This document shows, one piece after another, positions 30,938 through 39,687 of a DNA stretch of 45,894 nucleotides. The translations under genes were made by a program, and so were the position numbers. The stretch is taken from positions 1 through 45,894 of IMG/VR virus record IMGVR_UViG_3300025669_001766. One strand, given 5' to 3'. Each line of letters starts with the position of its first letter. The first letter of the stretch is position 1. Source of the DNA: a virus. The notes under the pieces are model-generated. The model had not been told where the DNA came from and ran no database searches. It saw only the letters and a program-made list of their open reading frames with translations.

Positions 30938-31510
30938 ATGGCAGCATTAAATATGAACACAAAGGCATGGTATGATAAAGCATTTATTAGTATTGCTAAG
31001 CAAGCTGGAACAGAAAACCAACTAAGGGCTAAGACTACAAGTCTTAACATCACTGGTGGAAACTTTGACGTTGAAAGTATTGAAACTTTTGGTGGAAAGG
31101 TTAAAAGACTTGGAACAAGAGAAGATTTTGAAATATCTTTTGAGGGTATTCCAACATCACTTCAAGATTTTGATTGGATGTTTCATGGTGGTTCGGCAGG
31201 CGATGTAAGTATTACTACAAGTTCAATTTCAGATTTTAGAATAGCAATTCTATGGACTGATGAAAGTGGAATTACTGACGCAACTCAAGCTATTGCTACT
31301 GCAAGTGAGGCTTATAGAGAGTATTACGCAGAAGCTAATCTTGTATCTTTAGAAAAATCAATGGACGCAGGAGAACATCTAAAAGCAGATATGACTTTTA
31401 AGTGTCCTTTTGAAGATTCAGATGGCTCTCAAAATTTTAAATTTGAAGTATGTAATACCGCAAGCACATTAGGCTCAGCAAGTGCATACACTTCAACTAA
31501 TAAATTTTAA
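30938..31510 (+). CDS. Major tail (tube) protein
   Basis: The protein has 190 residues. A strong AGGAGG precedes the ATG by 11 nt. It is beta-rich with FDVESIETFGGKVKRLGTRE and EDFEISFEGIPT, and a C-terminal LEKSMDAGEHLKADMTFKCP typical of tube subunits (a test for A..HL...TF). No sheath gene is adjacent, which points to a flexible non-contractile tail. Confidence 0.7.
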   Translation: MAALNMNTKAWYDKAFISIAKQAGTENQLRAKTTSLNITGGNFDVESIETFGGKVKRLGTREDFEISFEGIPTSLQDFDWMFHGGSAGDVSITTSSISDFRIAILWTDESGITDATQAIATASEAYREYYAEANLVSLEKSMDAGEHLKADMTFKCPFEDSDGSQNFKFEVCNTASTLGSASAYTSTNKF

Positions 31511-31519
31511 GGTGATAGA

Positions 31520-31801
31520 TTGGATGAATTTGTAAACGACATACGTGAAAAGAGAACAACAAACTTCTCTGTTACAAGAATTCCAGTCTGGGCTTTGAAA
31601 GAATTTAAGAAGCTTTGTAAAGAAGAATATGGAGATATTTATTATTTGGGAATAATTCAACTTATGAAAACTAAAAAGATTTATGAGGAGATTATCCCGC
31701 TTTTCCATTCTTTACAAAAGACTACAGAGAACTTACAGAAACAAATAGATGAACTAAAGAACCCAGAGCAACATAAAGAAATTAAAACATTCGGAGAATA
31801 A
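31520..31801 (+). CDS. Small helical/coiled-coil protein
   Basis: The protein has 93 residues from a TTG preceded by AAGGTGAT. FSVTRIPVWALKEFKKLCKE suggests an RHH-like or adaptor element. The end (FHSLQKTTENLQKQIDELKN) is a coiled coil. It lies between the tail tube and the tail chaperones. The function is unknown. Confidence 0.6.
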   Translation: MDEFVNDIREKRTTNFSVTRIPVWALKEFKKLCKEEYGDIYYLGIIQLMKTKKIYEEIIPLFHSLQKTTENLQKQIDELKNPEQHKEIKTFGE

Positions 31802-31803
31802 AA

Positions 31804-32094
31804 ATGTCAAAACTATCAACACTATTAGGAAAGTCCAAGACTTTTAAGATTGGTGAATTAGATTTGGAATTAAAGCCGCTTAGATTTGAGCATATGGATT
31901 TGCTTGCGAAGTTAGATAATCCAGAACAAAGAATCAAAGCTATGCAAGAGATTATAAAAATAACTCTTAAAGAAGCTGTTCCAGATGCAACTGATGAAGA
32001 AATCAATAATTTAGGTTTATCCTATCTTATGGAAATTTCAGAAGCAATCGGAGAAGTTAATGGATTAAAAGATGTTACACCAAAAACAGATTAA
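31804..32094 (+). CDS. Tail assembly chaperone 1
   Basis: The protein has 96 residues. KTFKIGELDLELKPLRFEHM then DLLAKLD and IIKITLKEAVPDATDEEINN is the usual pattern of gpG-like tail chaperones. It lies two genes before the tape measure. Its end overlaps the next frame by 23 nt, as in gpG/gpT pairs. Confidence 0.7.
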   Translation: MSKLSTLLGKSKTFKIGELDLELKPLRFEHMDLLAKLDNPEQRIKAMQEIIKITLKEAVPDATDEEINNLGLSYLMEISEAIGEVNGLKDVTPKTD

Positions 32095-32269
32095 GGATTT
32101 AATGAATCAAGGCAACTTAGACAAAAACATAGTTAGAACTATTTTTGATTTTATGTATTTTATGCACCAACCACTTTCAGAAATTATGGAAATGCCTATT
32201 CCTTTATCCTCAGAATTAATGGATTGTTTGGATGCACAAAAAAAAGCGGAGGCTAAATCGTATAAATAA
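32072..32269 (+). CDS. Tail assembly chaperone 2 (gpT-like, possible frameshift product)
   Basis: The protein has 65 residues from ATG 32072, with another in-frame ATG at 32102. DKNIVRTIFDFMYFMHQPLS resembles the second chaperone. It is in the +1 frame relative to chaperone 1. Overlap at CCAAAAACAG could allow a +1 or -2 shift and make a fused product. It may instead be translated alone. Confidence 0.6.
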   Translation: MLHQKQIKDLMNQGNLDKNIVRTIFDFMYFMHQPLSEIMEMPIPLSSELMDCLDAQKKAEAKSYK

Positions 32270-32811
32270 TGGTAAAAAGAGATATTAAAGGAAGATTTGT
32301 AAAAGGAAGTAAACCTATCGCAGGTTTTAAGAAAGGGCAAAAAATGAGATTAGGAAGTAAACAATCAAAAGAAGCAAAGAGAAAAATAAGTTTAGCAAAT
32401 TTAGGGAACCATAAAAAACGTGGAAAGAAATTAACAAGAAAGCAAAGAGAAAATATTAGTCTCGGACATAGGGGGCAGATAAAATCTCCTAAAGCTTATT
32501 CTTTTGGTAAGGGAAAAGATAACCCTAATTGGAAAGGAGGAGTTACTCCCCTAAATAAATTATTAAGAAGAACAAGTAAATGGAAAATCTGGAGAGAATT
32601 AGTTTTCTTGAGAGATAATTTCACTTGCCAAAATCCTCACTGCGAATTTTGTAATAATAAAATTGGAGGGATTATGTTACATCCCCATCACATTAAACAA
32701 TTAGCATTTTATCCAGAATTAGTTTTTAGAGTTGATAATGGAATAACTTATTGTGCTGAATTTCATCTTAAATCTGGTTTGCATAAAAAGATTATGCAAA
32801 AGGAGTGTTAA
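32269..32811 (+). CDS. HNH endonuclease with NUMOD3-like arm, inserted before tape measure
   Basis: The protein has 180 residues. SKEAKRKISLANLGNHKKRG, LTRKQRENISLGHRGQIKSP and GKDNPNWKGG are repeated NUMOD3-type elements. The HNH is FTCQNPHCEFCNNKIGG, then LHPHHIKQLAFYPEL, then NGITYCAEFH. It starts one base before the stop of the chaperone (TAATGG). It sits exactly between chaperone and tape measure genes, a typical homing spot. Confidence 0.85.
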   Translation: MVKRDIKGRFVKGSKPIAGFKKGQKMRLGSKQSKEAKRKISLANLGNHKKRGKKLTRKQRENISLGHRGQIKSPKAYSFGKGKDNPNWKGGVTPLNKLLRRTSKWKIWRELVFLRDNFTCQNPHCEFCNNKIGGIMLHPHHIKQLAFYPELVFRVDNGITYCAEFHLKSGLHKKIMQKEC

Positions 32812-32812
32812 A

Positions 32813-34369
32813 ATTGCGACCGAGGAGATAAGGATTGTAGGAACAGCTAATATGACTGAATTAGAGAAAGGCTTAAACATAGCTGGAATGAGTTTAGGAA
32901 AATTCAATAAACATATGAAAACTAACTTCTTAGCATTTGGTAAGAATCAACAAATTACAAGTAAATTAACTGGGCAAATGCAAACCTATGGTCAAGCAAT
33001 AAATCAAGCAGCAATAAAAGGTAGAAGATTTAAGATGGAGTGGTTAGGAATTATGTTTGCAGGGATGGCTTTAGATAGAGCATTTGGGGGTTTAGTAAGA
33101 ACCCAATTAAAATTATTTGGGGTAACAGAAATGATGAGTAGTGCTTGGACCATTGTTATGCTTCCAGTTATGGAAAAAATTTTACCAATGTTATATAATT
33201 TAATAGACGTTTTTATGAATTTACCAGAATCGGTAAAATTAGCAATAGGAACATTTATTTTATTTGGTGCACTCTTTGGGAAAATTCTTTTAATTGTTGG
33301 ACAAGTAATGTTAGCAATAACTTCTTTAGCAGTAGTTGGACCAATTTTTCTGATAGCAGTTGCAGCCGTAAGTCTATTTATTCCTTTAATGGCGATTTTG
33401 ATAGGATATTTTACTAATTTAGAAAAAAATACAAAGGGTGCAAGAACAGAATTAACTAAGATGGGGGTTGATGGAGATATTTTACTTGAGATAGTAAAGA
33501 AAGCTAAGAAAGCTTTTTTCTGGGTTATTGAATTCTTTGGTAAATTAAAGGTTAAAGTTATGGAATGGTTTAGTTCCTTATGGGAGGGATTTAAAAAAAG
33601 GCTTCCAGCAATGTTAGAGGGAATTTTAAATTTATTAAAACAAGTTTGGACAGGATTTAAAAAAAGGCTTCCAGCAATGTTAGAGGTAATTATTAAGTTA
33701 TTCAATAAAGTTTGGAGTTGGTTAGTTGATAATATCCCAAGATTTATTAAAATGGGTGGAGATTTATTACTCTCTTTAGTTGATGGAATTTTAAATAATA
33801 TTGATAAAATTATAGATGCAATTACTTTTTTAATTGATAAAATAGTTACATGGATTTCAGATAATCTTTCAAAGGTAATAAAAGCCGGGTTAGATATTAT
33901 TTTAGCAATAGCAAAAGGGATAATAAAAAATATAGATAAAATAATTATTGCCATATTTGATGTGATAAAAGAAATAATAAAATGGGTTAGCACACATGGA
34001 GAAGAGATAGGGAAGATAGGATTAGAATTAGCTTGGGGGATAATCAAAGGATTATGGGAGGGCCTAAAGGGAGTAGGTAAGGATATTCTTGGTTGGCTTA
34101 CTGGGGGAAGTAAACCAAAAAAATCTTCTGGATTAAGAATGTTCCAAACTGGGGGATTAGTAACTGAAAACGGTCCAGCAATATTGCATCGTGGAGAGAG
34201 AGTAGTTCCTAAAGGAAGAAGTGGAACAGGTGGAGAAGTAACCTTTTCACCAACAATTAATTTAAACGCTTCAATAAATAATGATATGGATGTAAGATTA
34301 TTAGCAGAAAAATTAAATGGATATTGGGCTAAGGATTTTGAGCGTCTCATGCAGAGAGGGAGTTACTAA
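32813..34369 (+). CDS. Tape measure protein
   Basis: About 518 residues if it starts at the ATT at 32813, which has AAAGGAG 8 nt upstream. A GTG at 32753 lies inside the HNH gene, and the first ATG (32852) would remove IRIVGTAN. Hydrophobic helices (VMLPVMEKILPMLYNLIDVF; IGTFILFGALFGKILLIVGQ), amphipathic repeats with Trp, and the C-terminal GGLVTENGPAILHRGERVVP are typical tape measure features. Length sets tail length. A 22-residue unit, WxGFKKRLPAMLE, is repeated. Confidence 0.88.
   Translation: MATEEIRIVGTANMTELEKGLNIAGMSLGKFNKHMKTNFLAFGKNQQITSKLTGQMQTYGQAINQAAIKGRRFKMEWLGIMFAGMALDRAFGGLVRTQLKLFGVTEMMSSAWTIVMLPVMEKILPMLYNLIDVFMNLPESVKLAIGTFILFGALFGKILLIVGQVMLAITSLAVVGPIFLIAVAAVSLFIPLMAILIGYFTNLEKNTKGARTELTKMGVDGDILLEIVKKAKKAFFWVIEFFGKLKVKVMEWFSSLWEGFKKRLPAMLEGILNLLKQVWTGFKKRLPAMLEVIIKLFNKVWSWLVDNIPRFIKMGGDLLLSLVDGILNNIDKIIDAITFLIDKIVTWISDNLSKVIKAGLDIILAIAKGIIKNIDKIIIAIFDVIKEIIKWVSTHGEEIGKIGLELAWGIIKGLWEGLKGVGKDILGWLTGGSKPKKSSGLRMFQTGGLVTENGPAILHRGERVVPKGRSGTGGEVTFSPTINLNASINNDMDVRLLAEKLNGYWAKDFERLMQRGSY
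33587..33686 (+). repeat. 34-bp direct repeat with 66-bp period inside the tape measure gene
   Basis: GGATTTAAAAAAAGGCTTCC and the next 14 bases occur at 33587-33620 and again identically at 33653-33686. Each encodes GFKKRLPAMLE. The 22-residue period suggests a recent in-frame duplication. Confidence 0.9.
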
Positions 34370-34403
34370 TGGTAAATAAATTAATAATGGAGGTTAAAAA
34401 CTA

Positions 34404-34904
34404 ATGGCAATTTCAGTAAATATGACACTTCCAACAAATTCGAGTTGGTATTCTAATGGTGGTTCTCAAACAATCGCTTTGGCAGGTGTTAATACAATTA
34501 CTATGAACACAAAAAAATCTTTAATAAAAATTCAAATTCAACAAAGTGCAGCAACAATCGCAGCTAATCCAGGAGATAAAGGTAAAAATTATGTAAAAGA
34601 TTTAAAAGTAATTGAAGATACAATCAAAGTAAATGGATGGTTAATTGATACAACAGCTTCATCTGCGTGGGAACAGGCTTGGCAATTAAGAGGAATGTCT
34701 GCGGCAGGTGGCCCAGTAAATAGTTTAATCATAGATAATTTAACGTTTAGTTCTGCAACTCAAGAAGCATTTTTAGAAGAAGTAAATTTTGTTATGCACC
34801 CATTAAGAGCGCAAAGTTTAGATATAGCAGATACGTCAAGTGGTTCGATGAATGTAGCAAGAGCAGAAATAGAATTAACATTTTATTTGGGGGACGAAAG
34901 ATGA
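34404..34904 (+). CDS. Putative tail protein of unknown role
   Basis: The protein has 166 residues after GGAGG. It is beta-rich (VKDLKVIEDTIKVNGWLIDT) and ends IELTFYLGDER. KDLKVIEDTIKVNGWL resembles the domains of distal tail or tail-tube-like proteins. Position after the tape measure supports a distal tail role. Confidence 0.55.
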   Translation: MAISVNMTLPTNSSWYSNGGSQTIALAGVNTITMNTKKSLIKIQIQQSAATIAANPGDKGKNYVKDLKVIEDTIKVNGWLIDTTASSAWEQAWQLRGMSAAGGPVNSLIIDNLTFSSATQEAFLEEVNFVMHPLRAQSLDIADTSSGSMNVARAEIELTFYLGDER

Positions 34905-34929
34905 TTAAATTAAATTATAGGAGGTTAAA

Positions 34930-35376
34930 ATGGAAAAAGCAAGTTTAAGTGGAACATTTCACGTAGCTGTTTTGGGTGAAGATGGTATTGAAAAATATCA
35001 TAACATAGTTCCAAACACAATCATGAATGCTGGTAAAGCAGTAGTTTCTGGTTTAATGCTAACAGATATTGGTGGGACAGCATTTGATAACATAGCAATC
35101 GGAACAGACGCAACTGCGCCAAATATAACAGACACTTCAATGTATGCAGAAGTTTATAGAAATTCTGGGACAGGTTCTCAAGAAACAACTACCGTAACTG
35201 ATGATACTGCAAGACTTACTACAAGTATAGCAATTACTTCAAGTGTTACACTTCAAGAAGCTGGTATATTTAATAGTTCTTCTGCAGGAGATATGTTAGC
35301 TCGAGCAACTTATAGTGCAACAACTGCAAGTTCTGGAGATACTGTAAATATTGGCTATGATGTTAAAGTAGCTTAA
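34930..35376 (+). CDS. Putative tail fibre or adhesin subunit
   Basis: The protein has 148 residues after AGGAGG. The pattern DNIAIGTDATAPNITDTSMY, then VYRNSGTG and LQEAGIFNSSSAGDMLARAT is common to phage tail fibre-like proteins (aiG.g...p...dt.L...; EaGlF...). It is probably an accessory distal tail protein. Confidence 0.6.
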   Translation: MEKASLSGTFHVAVLGEDGIEKYHNIVPNTIMNAGKAVVSGLMLTDIGGTAFDNIAIGTDATAPNITDTSMYAEVYRNSGTGSQETTTVTDDTARLTTSIAITSSVTLQEAGIFNSSSAGDMLARATYSATTASSGDTVNIGYDVKVA

Positions 35377-35442
35377 TTCCATTTAAAAGATGGTATTAAA
35401 TTTATACTTAAATGAAATATTAGTGGCTACTAAGGAGATTAA
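35377..35442 (+). promoter_or_regulatory. Promoter and ribosome-binding site for the giant tail gene
   Basis: TTTATACTTAAA (35401-35412) is a TATA-like element, and TAAGGAG at 35431-35437 precedes the ATG at 35443. A short CCAT/ATGG stem lies just before. Together they suggest separate transcription of the adhesion genes. Confidence 0.4.
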
Positions 35443-38400
35443 ATGGCATTAGTAAAAGGGACAAATTTTGGATTTGTATTGGCTGCACCTGTAAATGACC
35501 CAGCAGCAACTGCTTCTTCTACTGAGAATAATATTAGAGCTAATAAAGACACATCTCCATCTGGCGCGTCAAAGATTACTGAGATTGGTTGGTGGTGTGA
35601 CAATGCAACAGAAGAAGCTAATTTTGAAGTAGGAATTTATACTCATAGTGTAGGAGATGATGAACCTTTAAATTTATTAGCTGGAGCATCACAAACTAAT
35701 GCTAAGGGAACAACTGCTGGTTGGAAAAAGGTTACAGGATTAAATATTTCAATATCACCATCCACAATTTATTGGATTGCTGTTCAACTTGATGATACTG
35801 CAACAACTACAAATAATGATAGAACTCCAGGTCAGGTTTCTCCAACATCTTTTAAAGTTGGAGAAACCACCTTAGCTAACCCTTGGCCCAGTAGTAGCTC
35901 AGGAAGTAATTACCCAATAGGAATTTATGCAGTAGTTGAAATAGCAGGAGAAACACATAATCTTTCAGAAACAGATACAACCACATTATCAGATTCTGTT
36001 TCAATTAATGCAGTAGCTGGACCCGAAACACATCCTATTTCTGAAAGTGATATAACAACTTTAAGTGATACTGTTTCAATTAATGCAGTAGCTGGACCAG
36101 AAACTCATAATATTTCAGAAAGTGATACAACGACATTATCTGATTCTGTTTCTATAAGCCTCCCAGGTAAAGCCTCTGGCTTAGCAAATAAAAATACGAT
36201 GTGGGTAAATAACTCTGGAACTTGGGTAGAGTTTAACCACTATGAATTCTTCGAAGTAAAGAAAAAACAAAACCAAATGTCAGAATTTGAAGTAAAGATA
36301 TTTGATATAACCACCCCACAAAAAGCTTATTTTAAAGAACAAGCAGAAGTATTATTCTTTGCTGGAACCACAATGATTTTGAAAGGAAGAATTCAAACTA
36401 TTGAATATGGCTCTACTTTTGAAGTAATTGCCAAAGGCTTTGGAATGGAAGCTAAACTTTTAGATAAACAATTTATTAAGGCGGGTGATAATCGTGTTCA
36501 ATATACAAATGAAAGTGCTGAAACTATTGCAGAGGAAATCAATGACTCAATACTTACAACTGCTTCTGATGGAATTTGGCCATTAGGGGGAGATTTTGGG
36601 AGTGTATCATTAAGATTTGAGTATGCAAATCGTCTTAATGCTTTAGGAAAATTATCTGAAACTATTGATTATTATTGGTGGGTGTCTCAAACATCTTCTG
36701 ATAATTATTCTGCAAATTATATTCATTTAGATGACGATCAAGGATTAACTGCTTCGCAAAAAACATATAATCTAACAAGTAGTGCTATTGAAACATCTCA
36801 AGAAAAAGATATAACTAACTTAGTTAATTATGTGTATGCGCTTGGTTATGGTGATGGAATAAATCAATTATCTACTTCAATGTATGCAGCATCAACTCAA
36901 AGTTCTTTCTTAGATCTAAATATTACTTCAACAGATACCTCTATTCTTTGTGCTGATGGTTCTGTATTTGATGCAACTGGTTCTGCAAGAATAGCTAAAG
37001 AGATAGTAACTTATGCTGGGATTTCTTCTAATACTTTAACTGGATGTTCGAGAGGTGTAGGCACTACTGCGAAAGCTCATAATAGAAATTGTTATATTGA
37101 ACAAAGTTATACTACAACCTCTGCTCAAACTGGTTCTTCAATTAAAACTTATGGTTTAATGGATTATACTTTAATTGATAAAACAATAATAGATACAGAA
37201 ACATTAGAAGTAATTGCGAGTGGTTATCTTTCAGATAGAAAAACTCCAATTCTTAGAATTAAAATTATCCCAGACGAACCATTAGCTGACGCAAGTTTAA
37301 ACATTGGAGATAATGTAACAGTAACAGATAGTGAATCAGATATTGATAGTGATTATAGAATAGTAGGACAAACTTATCGTAGTGATTATGGATTTCTTTC
37401 TTTAACTACAGAAGTAAGTAATCGTTCTTTAGAATTTATAGAACAAATGAATAAAAGTAAACAAGATACAGAAAATCAAGCTAAATATATGCAAGGTGCA
37501 ACTAATATTATTTCATTACAGGAAACTGAAAATTTAGATAATGCTCATCCACTTAATATGACTTTTTATATTCCAGATGAAGCAGTAAAAATTAATATGG
37601 TTAAACTTAATTTTAATCAAAAAGGGTGGCGTTCATACGGTGACTACCAAATTCAAGAAGAAGATTTAAATGACCCTAAAACTATTGTTTCTATTGGAGC
37701 GATTGATTCTGAAACTTATAAAAATTTAAGCTCTTCTGGAACTCCAACTTCTGCAACTACCTCAACACTTACAGATACAAATTCTTCTTGGGATACAAAT
37801 TCTTATCAAAATTTTGTTATGAGATGTGACGACCAATTAAGAGTAATAGAGTCTAATAGTGGAACAGTAGCTTATCTTACTACCCCCTGGGCAGATATTC
37901 CAACAACTAATAGTTTTTATCAAATTATTGAACCTTATACAACTTCTCAAACAGATGTAGATTTAACAAATGAAATTGATTCAATCGGTGTAGGTGAATG
38001 GGCAAACATTAAATTTGAAAATGCTGGAGGATTAGAAAGTTATGATAAACCAGATTCTTCACTTGATACAGATTTATGGTCTACGACAAATGCTGGAACA
38101 GGAGGACGAGTGACAGCTTCAACACTTCAAGAAACTGCAACATTTATTGAGGGAGATTTAATGATTAGTGCGGCTACTGATTCTGCAACTTATAATATTG
38201 GGTGTTCTACAAGTAGTTTACCAGAATTAACTGACATGGCAGAAATATCTTTTAGAATTCAAAGAGGAGCACAAATTCCAACAGATGATTCAGATGGTGC
38301 ATTAAGTTTCACAACAGGGGCTAAATCTTATGGTAATCTTTCTGAGGGAATAGACTATAACGTTTCTGGAGATACACTTTATCTTTTTGCTGATAGAGAA

Positions 38401-39687
38401 TATAATTTTAGTTCAATGAATATAGGTGCTGGAACAACTGTTGTTTTAGATAGTTCTGAAACAGAAGGTTCTGTTTTAGATATTTTTTGCACTGGGAGTG
38501 CAACTCTTGCTGGAACAATTAATATTAATGGGGCAAATAATCCTTGGACTTATGGAGACCAAGTAAAAACAACTTATAAAGGGATAGTTGGCCCAGGTGT
38601 TGCTAATGGTGGTAGTGGTGGTAGTGGTGGAGGTCAAGGAAATGGTTTTGGTGGTGGGGGTAGTGGTGGTTGGGCTCAAGCATATTATTCAACAAATAAT
38701 TATAATGGTTCTCGGGGTTCTGGAGGGGTTGGAGGTCAAAATCCTGTTGGTGGGTCTGGGAATTATAGTTATGGAGCTTTTGGAATTAATGGGAATGTAG
38801 GTGTTGAAAGTGGCGGTGGAAGTGGTGGGATAGCAAGTGTTGGTCCAAGCCAAGTAGCATATTGGGCTTCAAGTGGGGATGGAGCATCTTCTTTTGGAGG
38901 GACTGGTGGTGATGGAAGTAGAGGTTATGGAGGAAGTGACCACGCATTAGGTGGATCAGGTGGTGGTGGTGGTGGTGGAAGAGCAGGAAAACAAGGGTGT
39001 CACTTTTATTTACATGCTGACGAAATAATTTTTTCTGGAACAATTAACACATCTGGTTTTAGTGGGACTAACGGAGGAAATGGTGGGAAGGGCTATGGAC
39101 ATTATGATGGTTCAAGTCGGGGTTTTCTTGCCAGAGGAGGCTGTGGTGGGGGTGGAGGCGGAGGCGGAAATGCTGGAAATATCAAATTATATTATATTAC
39201 AAGTTATGATGGAACAGGAAAAACTACCATTATGACTGCCGGATCTAATGGGGGAGGAGGGACAATAGGGACATCTGAATATTATAATATTTCTGGAGGA
39301 GATTCTACTAATGGTTCGGCAGGAACCGCAGGTTCAGCAGGAAGTTTTACTTCACAAGTTCAAGTTTCTGGAGGATTCCCAGATACAAGCCCAAAAATGT
39401 ATGTGTTTGGTGAAACCTATGATGAAACAGATGGAATAGGAGATGATGATTCAAAATGGTCAATTAAAAAACAAGCTAACGATGATTGGATATTATATAA
39501 TGATGAGGTTTCAACTTCAACTATTTCTCCAGGTGATAATGTAATTGGAGTTTCTATTGATGGAACATTAACTACAAGTGCAGCAGTAAATTATAATTGG
39601 AAATTATATGACTTACAATTAGGAGGTAGAGCAAGAATGAGGATAGAAGCTAACGCTTATATGCAAACATTCATAAAATCAACATGA
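35443..39687 (+). CDS. Giant tail hub/adhesion protein with Gly-rich domain
   Basis: The protein has 1414 residues. (1) Residues 1-165 form a beta domain (NFEVGIYTHSVGDDEP). (2) Three 25-residue repeats SESDTTTLSDSVSINAVAGP lie at about 169-240. (3) Residues about 245-680 are a hub-like domain (MSEFEVKIFDITTPQKAYFK; FEVIAKGFGMEAKLLDKQFI). (4) Residues about 1054-1245 are extremely Gly-rich (GGSGGSGGGQGNGFGGGG), like receptor-binding Gly domains of gp38-type adhesins. (5) A short C-terminal beta domain follows. It probably combines baseplate hub and receptor binding, an unusual fusion. Confidence 0.75.
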   Translation: MALVKGTNFGFVLAAPVNDPAATASSTENNIRANKDTSPSGASKITEIGWWCDNATEEANFEVGIYTHSVGDDEPLNLLAGASQTNAKGTTAGWKKVTGLNISISPSTIYWIAVQLDDTATTTNNDRTPGQVSPTSFKVGETTLANPWPSSSSGSNYPIGIYAVVEIAGETHNLSETDTTTLSDSVSINAVAGPETHPISESDITTLSDTVSINAVAGPETHNISESDTTTLSDSVSISLPGKASGLANKNTMWVNNSGTWVEFNHYEFFEVKKKQNQMSEFEVKIFDITTPQKAYFKEQAEVLFFAGTTMILKGRIQTIEYGSTFEVIAKGFGMEAKLLDKQFIKAGDNRVQYTNESAETIAEEINDSILTTASDGIWPLGGDFGSVSLRFEYANRLNALGKLSETIDYYWWVSQTSSDNYSANYIHLDDDQGLTASQKTYNLTSSAIETSQEKDITNLVNYVYALGYGDGINQLSTSMYAASTQSSFLDLNITSTDTSILCADGSVFDATGSARIAKEIVTYAGISSNTLTGCSRGVGTTAKAHNRNCYIEQSYTTTSAQTGSSIKTYGLMDYTLIDKTIIDTETLEVIASGYLSDRKTPILRIKIIPDEPLADASLNIGDNVTVTDSESDIDSDYRIVGQTYRSDYGFLSLTTEVSNRSLEFIEQMNKSKQDTENQAKYMQGATNIISLQETENLDNAHPLNMTFYIPDEAVKINMVKLNFNQKGWRSYGDYQIQEEDLNDPKTIVSIGAIDSETYKNLSSSGTPTSATTSTLTDTNSSWDTNSYQNFVMRCDDQLRVIESNSGTVAYLTTPWADIPTTNSFYQIIEPYTTSQTDVDLTNEIDSIGVGEWANIKFENAGGLESYDKPDSSLDTDLWSTTNAGTGGRVTASTLQETATFIEGDLMISAATDSATYNIGCSTSSLPELTDMAEISFRIQRGAQIPTDDSDGALSFTTGAKSYGNLSEGIDYNVSGDTLYLFADREYNFSSMNIGAGTTVVLDSSETEGSVLDIFCTGSATLAGTININGANNPWTYGDQVKTTYKGIVGPGVANGGSGGSGGGQGNGFGGGGSGGWAQAYYSTNNYNGSRGSGGVGGQNPVGGSGNYSYGAFGINGNVGVESGGGSGGIASVGPSQVAYWASSGDGASSFGGTGGDGSRGYGGSDHALGGSGGGGGGGRAGKQGCHFYLHADEIIFSGTINTSGFSGTNGGNGGKGYGHYDGSSRGFLARGGCGGGGGGGGNAGNIKLYYITSYDGTGKTTIMTAGSNGGGGTIGTSEYYNISGGDSTNGSAGTAGSAGSFTSQVQVSGGFPDTSPKMYVFGETYDETDGIGDDDSKWSIKKQANDDWILYNDEVSTSTISPGDNVIGVSIDGTLTTSAAVNYNWKLYDLQLGGRARMRIEANAYMQTFIKST
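35950..36160 (+). repeat. Three 75-bp tandem repeats in the giant tail gene
   Basis: Units start near 35950, 36025 and 36100 and encode THNLSETDTTTLSDSVSINA-type repeats of 25 residues. They are about 80% identical in DNA. Such Ser/Thr-rich stalk repeats can change in number. Confidence 0.85.

Noticed and set aside
33004-34350. A 448-codon open frame on the minus strand
   Set aside because: It is entirely antisense to the tape measure gene, has Ile/Ser/Pro-rich nonsense composition and no motif. Long antisense frames are common in AT-rich helical genes.
35950-36160. The 75-bp repeats as CRISPR or DGR target
   Set aside because: They are in-frame protein repeats; no reverse transcriptase or template repeat was seen.
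38476-39043. His-rich and Thr-rich frames opposite or beside the Gly-rich domain
   Set aside because: They are mirror products of GGT/GGA repeats and have no independent support.
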